Shown: in pieces, positions 26,010 to 33,801 of the stretch
Numbering within the stretch: the stretch's first letter is position 1
Layout of the letters: each line of letters begins with the position of its first letter
The notes under the pieces: model-generated
What the model was told of the DNA's origin: nothing
What the model saw: only the letters and a program-made list of their open reading frames with translations
Database searches by the model: none
NCBI RefSeq assembly: GCF_000153405.2
Contig: NC_020802.1
Span: 2,437,883 to 2,501,882 of the forward strand
Source: Psychromonas sp. CNPT3
GTDB taxonomy: Bacteria > Pseudomonadota > Gammaproteobacteria > Enterobacterales > Psychromonadaceae
Length of the DNA stretch: 64,000 nucleotides
Direction of reading: 5' to 3'
Made by a program: the position numbers and the translations under genes

Positions 26010-26762
26010 CTACATTTTACCTTTTAATTGATACATAACCAGTTCACTAACCCAGCGACGGTGACTTTCACGCGCTAATATTTCATTACGAAAGCGCATT
26101 AAGCTCAATACCACAAAACACATAGCAAATGCAAAAATCATAATGATCAATGGCCATAACATTTCAGCGGGCATTGACGGTTTATCAAATTTACTGATAG
26201 TTGCGCCTTGATGTAACGTATTCCACCACACTACCGAATAATGAATAATGGGTAAATTAATCACCCCCACCAAGGTTAAAATAGAGGCAGCTCGCCCCGC
26301 GAGATCTTTATCAGAGAACGCGTTATACAGCGCAATGATCCCTAGGTATACAAATAATAAAATCAATTCAGAGGTGAGGCGCGCATCCCACACCCACCAA
26401 GCGCCCCACATAGGTTTACCCCAAGCGGCGCCTGTCACTAGAGCGATAAAAGTAAACACGGCGCCAATAGGCGCAGTTGTCGCGACCATCATTTCTGCCA
26501 TTCTGATTTGCCACACTAAACCAATAAAGGCTGCGATAGCCATACTTGAATATGCCCCCATCGCCAGCATAGCAGCCGGCACATGAATATAAATAATGCG
26601 AAAACTATCGCCTTGCTGATAATCGGCAGGGGCAAATAATAACCCCCACGTTAAGCCAACCATAAAGGCACACAAACAGGTAACAACAAACCAAGGTAGT
26701 AATTTTCCTGCAAATTGATAGCTTTTTTCAGGCTTTGCAAATGAATGTAGCCATTTCCACAT
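26010..26762 (-). CDS. ccmC: Haem transporter/handling protein CcmC
   Basis: Delivers haem to CcmE at the periplasmic face. It has six predicted membrane segments and the tryptophan-rich WGAWWVWDARLTSELILL motif, flanked by the expected His-containing loops (YIHVPAA and IHYSVVWWNTLHQG). The 250-residue length is standard. It lies in order between ccmB and ccmD. Confidence 0.96.
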   Translation of the reverse strand: MWKWLHSFAKPEKSYQFAGKLLPWFVVTCLCAFMVGLTWGLLFAPADYQQGDSFRIIYIHVPAAMLAMGAYSSMAIAAFIGLVWQIRMAEMMVATTAPIGAVFTFIALVTGAAWGKPMWGAWWVWDARLTSELILLFVYLGIIALYNAFSDKDLAGRAASILTLVGVINLPIIHYSVVWWNTLHQGATISKFDKPSMPAEMLWPLIIMIFAFAMCFVVLSLMRFRNEILARESHRRWVSELVMYQLKGKM

Positions 26763-26783
26763 AATTTTTCTCTATAAATAAAT

Positions 26784-27452
26784 TTAACTAAGGCTAACGC
26801 GCAATGAAGCGGCAATAGCAAACGGGGCAAGGGTAATTGATGTCACTAACATTGCCCCTAATAATGCCAACAATCCAATGTACGGTTGACCGACAACGGC
26901 GGCATCTATTGCCATCGTTGCAAAAATTAAAATAGGAATACTCAAAGGAAGCATAATTAAACTAAGCAATATTCCCCCTTTACGTAAACCGACCGTAAGC
27001 GCCACACCAATACTGCCGAGGAGACTTAATATCGGAGTACCAATAAGTAGCGTTAAAAACAAAGCCCAATATGTCTTAATATCTAATCCTAAAAAAAGCG
27101 CAAGTAAAGGAGATATTAATAAGAGAGGCGCACCCGTTAATAGCCAATGCGCTAATATTTTAGCGCTTATGAGCCAGGCAAGAGGGTAAGGCGTTAACAT
27201 TAATTGCTCAAGCGTCCCATCCACAAAATCATCTTTAAACAAACGTTCAAAAGATAATAAAGCAGCCAATAAGGCAGCAACCCAAATAATTCCGGGGGCA
27301 ATCCTTGCCAGCAAATTAGGATCAGTACCAATTGCTAATGGAAAAAGTGTCACCACTATCACGAAGAACCAAACGGGATTTAGGATCTCACTGGGATGGC
27401 GAAAAGCGCTGATGATTTCTTTTTGAAGTACTTGATAGAAAGCATTAAACAT
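26784..27452 (-). CDS. ccmB: Haem exporter membrane protein CcmB
   Basis: Membrane part of the CcmAB ABC transporter that releases CcmC-bound holo-CcmE. The N-terminus FRHPSEILNPVWFFVIVVTLFPLAIG and the hydrophobic six-segment body are typical. The start is taken at ATG 27452 (MFNAFYQVL), matching family N-termini. A GTG five codons upstream would extend further into ccmA. The start lies inside the end of ccmA, so translation is coupled. Confidence 0.94.
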   Translation of the reverse strand: MFNAFYQVLQKEIISAFRHPSEILNPVWFFVIVVTLFPLAIGTDPNLLARIAPGIIWVAALLAALLSFERLFKDDFVDGTLEQLMLTPYPLAWLISAKILAHWLLTGAPLLLISPLLALFLGLDIKTYWALFLTLLIGTPILSLLGSIGVALTVGLRKGGILLSLIMLPLSIPILIFATMAIDAAVVGQPYIGLLALLGAMLVTSITLAPFAIAASLRVSLS

Positions 27453-28080
27453 AGTGTTCACTCGCACTTTTTTGTAATTTTATTTTAGTAAAGTGGCTAC
27501 TATCTATGCTCATATCTTGATGCGTCGTCACTAATATAATGCCACCTTGTTTTGCATGCTCTAGAAATAAATTTTCTAATACCTTAATGCCCGATTTATC
27601 TAATGCAGTGAACGGTTCATCTAACACCCATAAAGGACAATCATTTAACCATAATCGCGCTAATGCAACGCGCCGTTGCTGACCTGCAGATAACTGAGAA
27701 ACCAGCATATCTTCATAGCCCGCTAGCCCAACTTTCGATAAGATCTCATACAGGTTCACGTGCTCATGACTTTGATGCATTTGTTGAAAAAACTGCAAAT
27801 TCTCTAACGCACTAAGGTCTGATTTTACGCCACTTTTATGGCCTAAATATAATAGTTTTTGATAAAAAGGCTCACGATGTTGATGGATATCTTTTTGCAT
27901 CCAAAGCACCTGTCCTGAATAAGGTCGAGATAATCCAATAAGGGTTCTAAATAGCGTGCTTTTCCCAACCCCATTGGGGCCTTCAATTTGAATTATCTGC
28001 CCATTATTCGCACTAAAACTCAAATTTTCAAATAAGATCCTTTCTTCTCGAACACATGTTAATTGGTTACATTGCAGCAT
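27445..28080 (-). CDS. ccmA: Haem exporter ATP-binding protein CcmA
   Basis: ATPase of the CcmAB transporter. The Walker A motif GPNGVGKST spans residues 34-42. The signature is LSAGQQRRVALARL and Walker B is WVLDEPFTALD. The 211-residue length is normal. It is the first gene of the ccm unit; roughly 370 bases of gene-free DNA lie upstream. Confidence 0.96.
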   Translation of the reverse strand: MLQCNQLTCVREERILFENLSFSANNGQIIQIEGPNGVGKSTLFRTLIGLSRPYSGQVLWMQKDIHQHREPFYQKLLYLGHKSGVKSDLSALENLQFFQQMHQSHEHVNLYEILSKVGLAGYEDMLVSQLSAGQQRRVALARLWLNDCPLWVLDEPFTALDKSGIKVLENLFLEHAKQGGIILVTTHQDMSIDSSHFTKIKLQKSASEHYV

Positions 28081-28453
28081 GTTATTCGCCTAACTGTTAA
28101 TATATCACGGTAAAAAAAGATCCTAACACAGATGCCAAAAAGAAGTCATGAGATAATACCAATAGCCAACGACAAGTGCCAAGATATTAACAATTAACAT
28201 CATTTATCAACAATAAAACATTATATTAACATTTATTGTTCTAATAGTGAGTACTTTTTAAAGGCAGGGATTGCTTCAGATAATTAACAAAATGGGAGTT
28301 TATAATGGGGGGAAATACAGACTAAAAAATAACAGGCGATTGAACATCGCCGACTTATATAGGCATGTTACCTCAAGATGCTTTATCTCGCGTTCTGATT
28401 TTTCATCTTAACGTATCAGGGGATATACAAAGTCTGCTGTTACTTCTTAAATA
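28081..28453. other. Intergenic region between DUF2802 gene and ccmA
   Basis: No supported gene. The half near 28322-28352 holds the terminator of the chemotaxis unit. The remaining ~240 bases upstream of ccmA are AT-rich and must hold its promoter. A perfect 9-base inverted repeat AACAATAAA/TTTATTGTT (28209-28217, 28232-28240) is a possible regulator site. No clear FNR or ArcA box was seen. Confidence 0.55.
28322..28352 (-). terminator. Terminator of the cheW-DUF2802 transcript
   Basis: The minus strand reads GGCGAT, loop GTTCA, ATCGCC, then TGTTATTTTTT. It lies about 100 bases after the DUF2802 stop. Confidence 0.8.
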
Positions 28454-28855
28454 TTAACTGTTTTTTCTATGTAAGCTTAATAACAATTCGGCTTCCGCAC
28501 GAGGCAGTTCACATTCTTGCATTAATTCATCAATAGATGCGCCTAACTCCACCATTTTTGTCGCACGTGTATACAGACGATTTTCGGGGGATTGATCAAC
28601 AAAACTTTGTTGGTTTTCTTGTGTCTTTTTAATCACTAACTCTAAACTTTGTATTTTTCGCCCCATTCCAATCGCACCAGAATGCAGCTCTAAAAATTCC
28701 TTTTTAAAACTAGTGTTTGTTGCTAATAAAGACTTCACTAATAGTGATAAAGCATCAATTTTTTTATTTTGTTTTTTTACTAAAAAATAACATCCAATAA
28801 AAAAAACAAAGGCTAACATTAGGGTTAGCCAAGGTATATATTGTAAATACATCAA
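28454..28855 (-). CDS. DUF2802 family membrane-anchored protein
   Basis: A 133-residue protein with one N-terminal membrane segment (LTLMLAFVFFIGCYFLV), a charged coiled-coil-like middle, and the conserved C-terminal segment YTRATKMVELGASIDELMQECELPRAEAELLLSLH, which resembles a small helix-turn-helix. This family follows cheW in many polar-flagellated gammaproteobacteria. Its role is unknown. Position at the end of the chemotaxis unit, ahead of the terminator, suggests an array or flagellar accessory function. Confidence 0.85.
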   Translation of the reverse strand: MMYLQYIPWLTLMLAFVFFIGCYFLVKKQNKKIDALSLLVKSLLATNTSFKKEFLELHSGAIGMGRKIQSLELVIKKTQENQQSFVDQSPENRLYTRATKMVELGASIDELMQECELPRAEAELLLSLHRKNS

Positions 28856-28866
28856 TAACTCTTCAA

Positions 28867-29361
28867 TTATAGAATACTTAACTCATCCCACTCATCTTCA
28901 CTTAATAATTTATTCAAATCAACTAAGATAAGCAAACCATCTTCACGGTTAGTAACACCTTGAATAAACTGAGAACTTTCTGCAGTACCCACATGTGGCG
29001 CCACTTCCATATCTGATTTTTTCAAATAAACCACTTCAGCAACACTATCCACTAAAATTCCAATGACTTGTTTTTCAGCTTCAATAATAACAATACGGGT
29101 ATTATCTGTCGTATCAACAGGCATCAAACCAAAACGTGCACGCGTATCAATAACCGTCACAACGTTACCACGTAAATTAATAATACCGAGCACATAATCA
29201 GGGGCTCCCGGTACAGCTGCAATTTCAGTGTAACGCAATATTTCTTGAACTTGCATTACATTGATACCGTAAGTTTCATTTTCTAATTGAAACGTAACGC
29301 GTTGAAAAATTTCATCATCAGATGAAGCATCTGAACTCGGGATGTTATTGTCTCTATTCAT
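28867..29361 (-). CDS. cheW: Chemotaxis coupling protein CheW
   Basis: Adaptor joining CheA to chemoreceptors. The CheW fold is evident: RVTFQLENETYGINVMQVQEIL, then VPGAPDYVLGIINLRGNVVTVIDTR and VDSVAEVVYL. The 164-residue length is standard. It is separated from parP by about 90 bases and followed closely by the DUF2802 gene. Confidence 0.97.
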   Translation of the reverse strand: MNRDNNIPSSDASSDDEIFQRVTFQLENETYGINVMQVQEILRYTEIAAVPGAPDYVLGIINLRGNVVTVIDTRARFGLMPVDTTDNTRIVIIEAEKQVIGILVDSVAEVVYLKKSDMEVAPHVGTAESSQFIQGVTNREDGLLILVDLNKLLSEDEWDELSIL

Positions 29362-29448
29362 AGTATTCTCTATTCATTAAGTGAATTAAGTTTAATGTAC
29401 ATATTAGCCATAAATTAAAATTTATCCAGTTTTTAGATCTCAAAAAAC

Positions 29449-30108
29449 TTATTGCCCATACATATTCATTCCATTATTCAACAGCTTAACTAATTCGTCA
29501 GTATGGATCAAGGCGCACATTTTATCTTTTACCATACCGGCGAGCCAAGGACGATCACCTTTTCTAGCGCGCCATTTTATTTCTGATTGATTTAATGTTT
29601 GTGTTCCTAATAAGTTCTCACAAGAAAGGCCCCATTCACTATTACCTAATAAGATATAATGACTGTAGTTCAGAGTGTTAGCACTCTCACCCGTATTCAT
29701 CCACTGCGCGGTATCCACGATATTACATAATTTTTCATGATGTGTCATTACCCCGGAAAACCAAGCAGGTTTACCAAACAATTTGTTCATTGAATCACTC
29801 AATGCATGGATACCCCCTAAATCAGTTAAGGGAACTGCAAAATTTAATCCAGAAAGCGAAAAAAACAAAACTTGAAATTCAGGCTCTAATTGTAAATTCT
29901 GCCATTCATCCTCTTGCGGAGGCTCTTCCTCTGTTTGCAGTTGCATTTTTTCTTGCTCTGCAAAAGATAACTCTCGGCTAAAAATAGGCGCGCTAAGCGT
30001 TTCATCTCTTTCTAAAACGGCCTCTTTTGTCAGTTGTGTTTCGCTGTTTGACTCGGATAACATCGCATTAAAATAAGCATGCATTGCTTCATCATTATGG
30101 TTTTTCAT
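29449..30108 (-). CDS. parP: CheW-like domain protein ParP
   Basis: In Vibrio, ParP links the polar ParC ATPase to CheA and keeps chemotaxis arrays at the pole. This 219-residue protein has an acidic N-terminal half of about 75 residues and a C-terminal CheW-like domain (FQVLFFSLSGLNFAVPLTDLGGIHAL, later HYILLGNSEWGLSCENLLG). It directly follows the parC ATPase gene and precedes cheW, the ParC-ParP-CheW order. It is short compared with Vibrio ParP, whose linker is longer. Name assigned from domain and order. Confidence 0.82.
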   Translation of the reverse strand: MKNHNDEAMHAYFNAMLSESNSETQLTKEAVLERDETLSAPIFSRELSFAEQEKMQLQTEEEPPQEDEWQNLQLEPEFQVLFFSLSGLNFAVPLTDLGGIHALSDSMNKLFGKPAWFSGVMTHHEKLCNIVDTAQWMNTGESANTLNYSHYILLGNSEWGLSCENLLGTQTLNQSEIKWRARKGDRPWLAGMVKDKMCALIHTDELVKLLNNGMNMYGQ

Positions 30109-30882
30109 TTAATAAGACTCTGCTTGTAACAAATAATTAAGTAAAGTTTCATACGCAAAAACACCTCTACAGCGTTTTGCATACATAGAAATAGGCAGAT
30201 GTTGTAAGCTCGCATCTCTAAACTTAGTATCAACCGGGATCACGCCATTCCAGACTTGTTCCTGATAACGTTCCTTTATAAGCGCTAATGTATTAAGTGA
30301 TGCACGCGTCCGTTTGTCATACATTGTAGGTATAATACAATATTTAAAACTCACTCCCGCCGATTTTTTCATCACACCTAAGGTGCTGATCATTCGATCT
30401 AACCCTTTTGATGCTAAAAATTCAGTTTGCACGGGGATCAATATTTTTTCACAAGCTGCCAATGCATTAACCATCATCACGCCGAGTACAGGCGGACAAT
30501 CAATCAGCACAAAATCATAATCTTCTTCCACAAAGGCTAATTGTTTTTTCAAAAACAATCCCATGCCCTCTTTTTCGCCTAACACGCGATCCAATGTAGC
30601 TAAAGCCATGGAGGCAGGGATCAACGAAATATTAGCAATTTCAGTGGGCAGAATAACCTGATCTATTTCTCCTTTAACCTCTGCAGGCTCTTCAAAAAGA
30701 TCGTATAAGCTGACCGGTAACTGGTCTGGATCATATTGTAAATAACTGGTTAAAGACGCATGAGGATCAGTATCAATGACTAACACACGAAAACCTCGCT
30801 CAGCTAACAATCCTGCAAGCGATATAACGGTGGTTGTTTTCCCCACGCCTCCTTTTTGATTTGCAATTGTCCAAATTCGCAA
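30109..30882 (-). CDS. parC: ParA-family ATPase ParC, chemotaxis array positioning
   Basis: MinD/ParA-type ATPase that directs chemotaxis arrays to the cell pole and their inheritance in vibrios. The deviant Walker A KGGVGKTTT (residues 10-18) and DTDPHASLT are intact, and LIDCPPVLGVMMVNAL is the Walker B region. The 257-residue length is normal. It lies one base after motD and next to parP. A Pseudomonas homologue at the same place is annotated as Soj-like. It is not the chromosome-segregation ParA, as no parB is adjacent. Confidence 0.88.
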   Translation of the reverse strand: MRIWTIANQKGGVGKTTTVISLAGLLAERGFRVLVIDTDPHASLTSYLQYDPDQLPVSLYDLFEEPAEVKGEIDQVILPTEIANISLIPASMALATLDRVLGEKEGMGLFLKKQLAFVEEDYDFVLIDCPPVLGVMMVNALAACEKILIPVQTEFLASKGLDRMISTLGVMKKSAGVSFKYCIIPTMYDKRTRASLNTLALIKERYQEQVWNGVIPVDTKFRDASLQHLPISMYAKRCRGVFAYETLLNYLLQAESY

Positions 30883-30883
30883 T

Positions 30884-31807
30884 CTAGTCCATCCTTGTGG
30901 TTATAATTAAACGCTCATTAGGCAAATATATTTCTTGTATATTTTCACTGTCTTTTACTTTCGCTTTGATCGGTTCTTTTTTTTCAACTTTAGCTTTAAT
31001 GATAGCAACCGGCTCAACTAACGCATATTTAGAAATAGCGATAACCACTCTTCGGCTTCCTAATTTATCTATTTTACCTTGTGCATCTTTGGCTAAGGTA
31101 TAACGACCATACGCTTCAACTACCATACGCCGTCCATCAATACCGTGACTATTTAAAGCATGTAGCACGCTAAAGGCCCGAGCACCTGATAGTTCCCAAT
31201 TAGATTGGTATATTTCATCTGCAATCAAATTATTATCGGTATAACCACGAATTCGTAATAAATTATTAATGGGTTTTAATGCTTCTGAAATTTTATTTAA
31301 ACGCTTTTTAGCAGCAATCAATAACGTATGACTACCACCTGCAAACAATAAATCCCCCCCCATTTCAATAGTCAACCAGTCGCCATCAAGATCCAACTTT
31401 AAAACTTCTTCGTCTATTTCTGAAGATAACAGCACCTCTAACTCAGTTTTTAATTGTTTGAGTTCCCAGCCAGCTTTTAAGGTATCCACATCCGACAGTT
31501 CATCATTCGCTTGATTTATCATACCTTCTGAGCGAATTGCAGGGCCACTGTCTTCTATAATACTGTTACTATTTTCTGTTAAAATCCCTTCTCGTTCAGA
31601 ACTAAAAACCGATTGATTTAATAATTTACTGGCCTTTTGGATCTTAACAATCACCTCTTTATATTGTTCTTCCTGATTAATCGAAACCGCATACAGTAAA
31701 ACAAAAACGGCAAACATTAAGGTCATAAAATCAGCAAAAGAAACCGTCCAACGGTGTAAATCATTACCCGAATGCATTTTAAGGCGCGTACGAGGCCGAA
31801 CTCGCAT
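30884..31807 (-). CDS. motD: Flagellar motor stator protein MotD (MotB family)
   Basis: Peptidoglycan-anchored stator subunit. The single membrane segment contains the ion-carrying Asp26 in TVSFADFMTLMFAVFVLLY. The C-terminal OmpA-like domain binds peptidoglycan (LRIRGYTDNNL, WELSGARAFSVLHAL). A basic tail follows the OmpA domain. 307 residues. Its start shares a base with the motC stop. Named by synteny with the Pseudomonas motCD pair next to cheB. Proton versus sodium use cannot be read from the sequence. Confidence 0.9.
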   Translation of the reverse strand: MRVRPRTRLKMHSGNDLHRWTVSFADFMTLMFAVFVLLYAVSINQEEQYKEVIVKIQKASKLLNQSVFSSEREGILTENSNSIIEDSGPAIRSEGMINQANDELSDVDTLKAGWELKQLKTELEVLLSSEIDEEVLKLDLDGDWLTIEMGGDLLFAGGSHTLLIAAKKRLNKISEALKPINNLLRIRGYTDNNLIADEIYQSNWELSGARAFSVLHALNSHGIDGRRMVVEAYGRYTLAKDAQGKIDKLGSRRVVIAISKYALVEPVAIIKAKVEKKEPIKAKVKDSENIQEIYLPNERLIITTRMD

Positions 31808-32559
31808 TAATAAGAGCCTCTATCAAGGTAACCACTCAAACGGCGCTCTAATAATAAACTATTTTCACCATGTGCTATTGCCAGTAAACCGATTAACGTC
31901 ATCTCTTTATAAAGTGCAATATACTGATAATACAATCTAATTTTATTAGCAATCGGCAGGAAAATAAAATTTGCAAAACCAACACCGTAAATAGTGGCAA
32001 CAAATGCAACGGCAATACCCGCCCCTAACTTATCCGGCTCACTTAAATAACCCATCGCCTGAATCAGGCCCATTACCGCACCAATAATACCAATCGTAGG
32101 GCTGTAACCTCCCATCGATTCATAGATTTGAGCACTGCGCTCATAATGTTCACTTTCAAGATCAATATCTTGCTGTAATATTTCTTGTAAAACCAAAGGC
32201 TCACAACCATCAACAAGCATTGATAATGCTTTGCTTGTAAATTCATCTAATGACTCATTAGCATTGGGCTCTAAACTTAATAATCCCAACTTCCGTGATT
32301 TATCAGACCATTTTTGAATCAACAAAGATTGCTTGTGTAGAGGTAAAGGAGGGGAGAAAAAAACCTGAGGTAATAAACGTAGTGCATGGGTCAGTTGTTT
32401 TGCAGAAGACTGCACTAATACCGCACCACATGTACCACCAAAAACAATTAAAAACGCGGGCAGATCAAATAACCCGCTAATTGACACACCATGGTAAATT
32501 TGAGAAAACAGCAAACTTGCAATAATGACAAAAAAACCAAAGAGCCCCAGTTTATTCAT
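31807..32559 (-). CDS. motC: Flagellar motor stator protein MotC (MotA family)
   Basis: Four-segment membrane stator subunit that pairs with MotD. Helices are visible near residues 3-20 and 28-50. A long cytoplasmic loop and the conserved [21 protein letters not shown] followed by [20 protein letters not shown] complete it. 250 residues, family length. It overlaps the end of cheB by eight bases. Synteny with Pseudomonas supports the name. Confidence 0.9.
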   Translation of the reverse strand: MNKLGLFGFFVIIASLLFSQIYHGVSISGLFDLPAFLIVFGGTCGAVLVQSSAKQLTHALRLLPQVFFSPPLPLHKQSLLIQKWSDKSRKLGLLSLEPNANESLDEFTSKALSMLVDGCEPLVLQEILQQDIDLESEHYERSAQIYESMGGYSPTIGIIGAVMGLIQAMGYLSEPDKLGAGIAVAFVATIYGVGFANFIFLPIANKIRLYYQYIALYKEMTLIGLLAIAHGENSLLLERRLSGYLDRGSY

Positions 32560-33691
32560 GCTTCAACTCTATTTTGATACATTTTGCCACCTGATCAAGT
32601 GGAATAGACTCTGTTGCGATACCCGCTTTATATACTGCTTGAGGCATACCATATACGACGCAACTTGCTTCATCTTGGGCCCAAATAACAGATCCCTTGT
32701 CTTTTAACATGCGCGCGCCATCACGTCCATCTGCGCCCATACCTGTTAAAACAACAGCCAATACTTTATTTGTATATATTTTTGATAATGATGCAAACGT
32801 GATATCGACACTTGGTTTGTAATTTAACTTTTCATTACCATCAAGGATACGAATTCGCGCATTACCATTGCGCCCTTCTATTAAAAGTTGTTTACCACCT
32901 GGCGCTAAATAAGCACAACCAGCTTGTAAGACATCTCCATCACTTGCTTCTTTTACGTTTATTTTACAAATGCCATTTAATCTATCCGCAAATGCTTTGG
33001 TGAACGTACCCGGCATATGTTGAATAAGAAGAATCGGCAATTTAAAGTTAGCCGGTAATTCCGCAAGCACTTTTTGCAACGCAACTGGTCCACCTGTTGA
33101 TGTACCTATCGCTAAAATACTGTACGTTTTACCTGATGCTTTAAACGCTCTAGAGATAGTCGATTTTACCACACTAGCAACAGGCGCAGAGGGGCGACTT
33201 GTCGCCAGAGGTGTTCGCACTAGCGGTGTAGATCGTAATGCACTACGAGCGGGTGTAGCCGTCACAATGGGTTTCGTAACCACTCGTGCAACGCGGCGTC
33301 TTGATATAGCTAAAATACGTTGTTGTAATAAAGAAATCGCTTCTTCTTTATCTCGTGCAATATCTTCAAACTTTTTTGGTAAAAAATCTGCAGCCCCAGC
33401 TTCTAACGCATCGAGCGTCGCGCTGGCACCTTGATGCGTTAAAGAAGAAAACATTAAAATAGGTACGGGGTGACTTGCCATTATTTTTTTAACGGCGGTA
33501 ATACCATCCATAACTGGCATTTCAATATCCATCGTCACAACATCAGGCTTATATTTTATCACCATATCGATGGCTTCTTGCCCATTATTTGCGGTAGCAA
33601 TAACTTCTAATGCAGGTGAATTATTAATTATTTCGCTAACACGACGACGAAAAAAACTAGAATCATCAACAACTAATACTTTTACTGCCAT
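32552..33691 (-). CDS. cheB: Chemotaxis response regulator methylesterase CheB
   Basis: Demethylates and deamidates chemoreceptors when phosphorylated by CheA. The receiver domain has the phospho-acceptor Asp55 (VVTMDIEMP). A linker rich in Arg, Thr, Pro and Ala leads to the catalytic domain with GTSTGG, LIQHMPG and VLTGMGADG carrying the Ser-His-Asp triad. 379 residues. It is separated from cheA by 110 bases that contain a strong RNA hairpin. No cheR is in the window. Confidence 0.97.
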   Translation of the reverse strand: MAVKVLVVDDSSFFRRRVSEIINNSPALEVIATANNGQEAIDMVIKYKPDVVTMDIEMPVMDGITAVKKIMASHPVPILMFSSLTHQGASATLDALEAGAADFLPKKFEDIARDKEEAISLLQQRILAISRRRVARVVTKPIVTATPARSALRSTPLVRTPLATSRPSAPVASVVKSTISRAFKASGKTYSILAIGTSTGGPVALQKVLAELPANFKLPILLIQHMPGTFTKAFADRLNGICKINVKEASDGDVLQAGCAYLAPGGKQLLIEGRNGNARIRILDGNEKLNYKPSVDITFASLSKIYTNKVLAVVLTGMGADGRDGARMLKDKGSVIWAQDEASCVVYGMPQAVYKAGIATESIPLDQVAKCIKIELKHE

Positions 33692-33740
33692 TCTATATCC
33701 TATTTAATTATAAATAATAAAAAATACTTACAAACTAACA

Positions 33741-33792
33741 GCCACTTAAACAACAGATCATCTGTTTATGAAAAACAGATGATGCAAGTGGC
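33741..33792 (-). promoter_or_regulatory. Nested RNA hairpin between cheA and cheB
   Basis: In the cheA-cheB transcript, outer arms GCCACTT/AAGTGGC (33741-33747, 33786-33792) enclose a perfect 11-base inner stem ATCATCTGTTT/AAACAGATGAT (33757-33767, 33773-33783). No U tract follows, so a terminator is less likely than an mRNA-processing or stability element. Confidence 0.6.
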
Positions 33793-33801
33793 CGATTATC
33801 C

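Noticed and set aside
28304-28423. Short plus-strand frame (about 39 codons) between ccmA and the DUF2802 gene
   Set aside because: It runs through the terminator hairpin of the opposite transcript and lacks a ribosome site.
30109-30882. ParA-like ATPase as a chromosome or plasmid partition protein
   Set aside because: No parB or parS is adjacent; its place between motD and a CheW-like gene fits ParC of the chemotaxis array.
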